NCBI GenBank assembly: GCA_017412265.1
Contig: JAFPYK010000234.1
Span: 1-7,250 of the forward strand
DNA from: Lachnospiraceae bacterium
Lineage (GTDB): Bacteria > Bacillota > Clostridia > Lachnospirales > Lachnospiraceae
Direction: 5' to 3'
DNA: 7,250 nt
A model generated the notes under the pieces. It was not told the DNA's origin, made no database searches, and worked only from the letters and a program-made list of their open reading frames with translations. How positions within the stretch are numbered: position 1 is the first letter of the stretch; each line of letters begins with the position of its first letter. Below are positions 6,152 through 7,250 of the stretch, in pieces. The position numbers and the translations under genes are program-made.

Positions 6152-6633
6152 TCCTTATGAGCCTCCCTCATGCGCATCATATAGTCCGCGATCTTCTGCT
6201 CATCGCCCTGCAGGTTCCTCACCGGCAGGATGTACCCGCGCACCTTGTCGAGGTACATGTAGATCGCGCTCCTGGTCGGGATGATCTTGCTGACTCTCTC
6301 CCACGGGATGACCACGCGGTCCGTATCCTGCGTCAGGATCACGCCCTCCTCCTCGAACTCATAGCCGATCGCCTTGGCGAGAGTCGGAGACTTCACCTGC
6401 TGCGCCGCGCGCAGGAACAGGCGCACCGGCTCCACGACCGGCGCATAGAGCGCGACAAAGAGCAGCGCGATCTTGTATGTGTCCGTGGCGACGTTCCATT
6501 TGGAGACAAGCATATATACGCCCACCAGGCTCAGGAGCACCGTCACGATGCCCGCGATCGACGTGTACGTGTGGCGAAGCTGGAACCGGAACATATCTCC
6601 CCTGGTCAGCTGGATCTCATATCTTTTTCCCAT
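6148..6633 (-). CDS. YcxB-like membrane protein
   Basis: A 161-residue protein with two likely membrane segments, about residues 24-44 (SIAGIVTVLLSLVGVYMLV) and 54-75 (KIALLFVALYAPVVEPVRLFL). A soluble C-terminal domain follows. The stretch from about 88 to 140 (GYEFEEEGVILTQ, VIPWERVSKIIPTRSAIYMYL, GYILPVRNL) fits the YcxB-like C-terminal domain pattern, in which a beta-rich domain contains a W-x-x-V/I segment and an ending with I-P-x-R. The biochemical role of the family is unknown. The ATG at 6633 has AGAGG a few bases upstream. Its stop overlaps the tsaE start, so it is probably co-translated with the tRNA-modification genes. No signal-peptide cleavage site is evident, and both ends may be cytoplasmic. 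Confidence 0.8.
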   Translation of the reverse strand: MGKRYEIQLTRGDMFRFQLRHTYTSIAGIVTVLLSLVGVYMLVSKWNVATDTYKIALLFVALYAPVVEPVRLFLRAAQQVKSPTLAKAIGYEFEEEGVILTQDTDRVVIPWERVSKIIPTRSAIYMYLDKVRGYILPVRNLQGDEQKIADYMMRMREAHKE

Positions 6634-6650
6634 AATAACCTCTCAATCCG

Positions 6651-6673
6651 GAGCGCGCCTGACAGCCGCGCTC
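6651..6673 (-). other. Intercistronic hairpin between methyltransferase and YcxB-like genes
   Basis: GAGCGCG at 6651-6657 and CGCGCTC at 6667-6673 form a 7-pair GC-rich stem with a 9-base loop in the 42-base gap. No U-tract follows, so it is not a standard terminator. The ribosome site of the YcxB-like gene lies just downstream. It could stabilise or partly insulate the upstream message, or be a chance palindrome in GC-rich sequence. Confidence 0.45.
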
Positions 6674-6675
6674 AC

Positions 6676-7250
6676 TCACGCTCTCTCTCCCTTTCGCAGG
6701 ATGACAATATGACAGTTCTCTCTCCTGGAGACTTCAAACACCCGCAGGATACGATAATCTCTCTGGCTCTCCCGGCGCACCAGGTCCAGATCGTGTGTAT
6801 ACAATACCAGAAGCCCGCCCTCTCTGACAAGCTCCGGCATCTTCCGGAAGAAATCCCGGTACAGACGGACAAGCTCCGGCTTCGTCTGCGCCCCGCGCAG
6901 CACCGGGAAGTCCGTGATCACTTCGTCAAATAAATGCTCATGCGTAAAATCCCGGAAATCCCGGCGGACCAGGTGAGCGAACAGCCCCGCGTTCTTCAGA
7001 TTCCCTTCCGCCGCGCGGATCGCCTCGCCGCTCACGTCCAGCCCGTAGAGCGTGTCCGCCCCCAGAGCCTTCATCCGCTCCACGAGAAGCACCCCGCTCC
7101 CGCACATCGGGTCCAGCACACGGGCCCCCTCCTTCAGGAACGGCCTCGCCACGTCGACCGCCATTGCCGCGTTGAGCGGTGCCAGCGAAGACGACGTCGC
7201 AGCCCGGCGGTACGTAAACCGCGGATCCGGAAGGTTCATAAACTTCACCA
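6676..7250 (-). CDS. TRM11/RlmL-type SAM-dependent RNA methyltransferase, C-terminal catalytic domain (5' end outside window)
   Basis: The frame stays open to the window edge and the true start is not visible; the GTG at 7248 is an internal valine. Counting from that codon, residues 9-15 (PRFTYRR) and 21-24 (SLAP) resemble the segment just before the catalytic domain in THUMP-linked methyltransferases. VLDPMCGSG at 44-52 is the SAM-binding motif I, GLD at 69-71 ends with the acidic D71 expected to hold the ribose, and RRDFRDF at 95-101 is a motif III-like site. At motif IV one expects NPPY or similar but reads TDFPVLRG at 112-119. The family methylates guanine N2 in tRNA or rRNA, but the substrate cannot be given here. 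It is the first visible gene of the cluster. With the N-terminal domain missing, the subfamily assignment is tentative. Confidence 0.75.
   Translation of the reverse strand, partial: VKFMNLPDPRFTYRRAATSSSLAPLNAAMAVDVARPFLKEGARVLDPMCGSGVLLVERMKALGADTLYGLDVSGEAIRAAEGNLKNAGLFAHLVRRDFRDFTHEHLFDEVITDFPVLRGAQTKPELVRLYRDFFRKMPELVREGGLLVLYTHDLDLVRRESQRDYRILRVFEVSRRENCHIVILRKGERA

Noticed and set aside
6127..6933. Plus-strand open frame (268 codons) opposite the YcxB-like and methyltransferase genes
   Set aside because: Antisense shadow with low-complexity His/Arg/Asp-rich translation, no motif and no convincing ribosome site.
1..7250. Search for CRISPR arrays, tRNA genes, riboswitches, transposons and attachment sites
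   Set aside because: No spaced repeats, cloverleaf, terminal inverted repeats, transposase-like protein or long structured leader was seen; the only intergenic space above 100 bases is 1700-1871, accounted for by a terminator and a promoter.

Overview
The window is a stretch of chromosome from a GC-rich Firmicute, most likely a clostridial gut-type bacterium near Lachnospiraceae. That placement is an inference. It rests on Shine-Dalgarno sequences of the GAGG/AGGAG type before almost every gene, the tsaE-tsaB-rimI-tsaD core order, a YcxB-like membrane protein beside it, an MEP-pathway ispD, and proteins that read as clostridial. Every supported gene lies on the minus strand, so transcription runs from high to low coordinates. 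I see no tRNA, rRNA, CRISPR array, insertion sequence or prophage sign.

Region 1 (7250 down to 1872) is a tightly packed housekeeping cluster. It starts with the end of a Rossmann-fold RNA methyltransferase (cut by the window edge) and a small YcxB-like membrane protein. Then come tsaE, tsaB, rimI, rnz (RNase Z), tsaD and ispD. TsaE, TsaB and TsaD make the threonylcarbamoyl-transfer machinery for the t6A37 tRNA modification, RNase Z trims tRNA 3' ends, RimI is an N-acetyltransferase habitually encoded next to tsaB, and IspD belongs to isoprenoid synthesis. Several junctions are 4-base ATGA stop/start overlaps, which points to one translationally coupled transcript. A strong hairpin followed by a U-rich tract at 1801-1836 ends the cluster.

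Region 2 (1871 to 1700) is the only real intergenic space. It holds that terminator and then a good sigma-A-type promoter (TTGACC, 16 bases, TAGAAT with an extended TGn) reading into the next operon. A perfect tandem 8-base repeat lies across the -10 box.

Region 3 (1699 down to 1) is a separate catabolic-type operon. Its first gene encodes a protein that looks like a class II aldolase-fold protein without the zinc-binding histidines. Next is a canonical zinc-dependent class II aldolase with all expected catalytic residues. Last is the N-terminal 194 residues of an FAD/NAD(P)-dependent oxidoreductase of the kind usually found beside glycerol-3-phosphate dehydrogenase genes. The genes overlap by 4 and 14 bases. 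The substrate is not evident. A sugar-phosphate or polyol route ending in a triose phosphate or aldehyde is the plain reading. The pairing of an apparent pseudo-aldolase with an intact aldolase and this redox protein is the least ordinary thing in the window.
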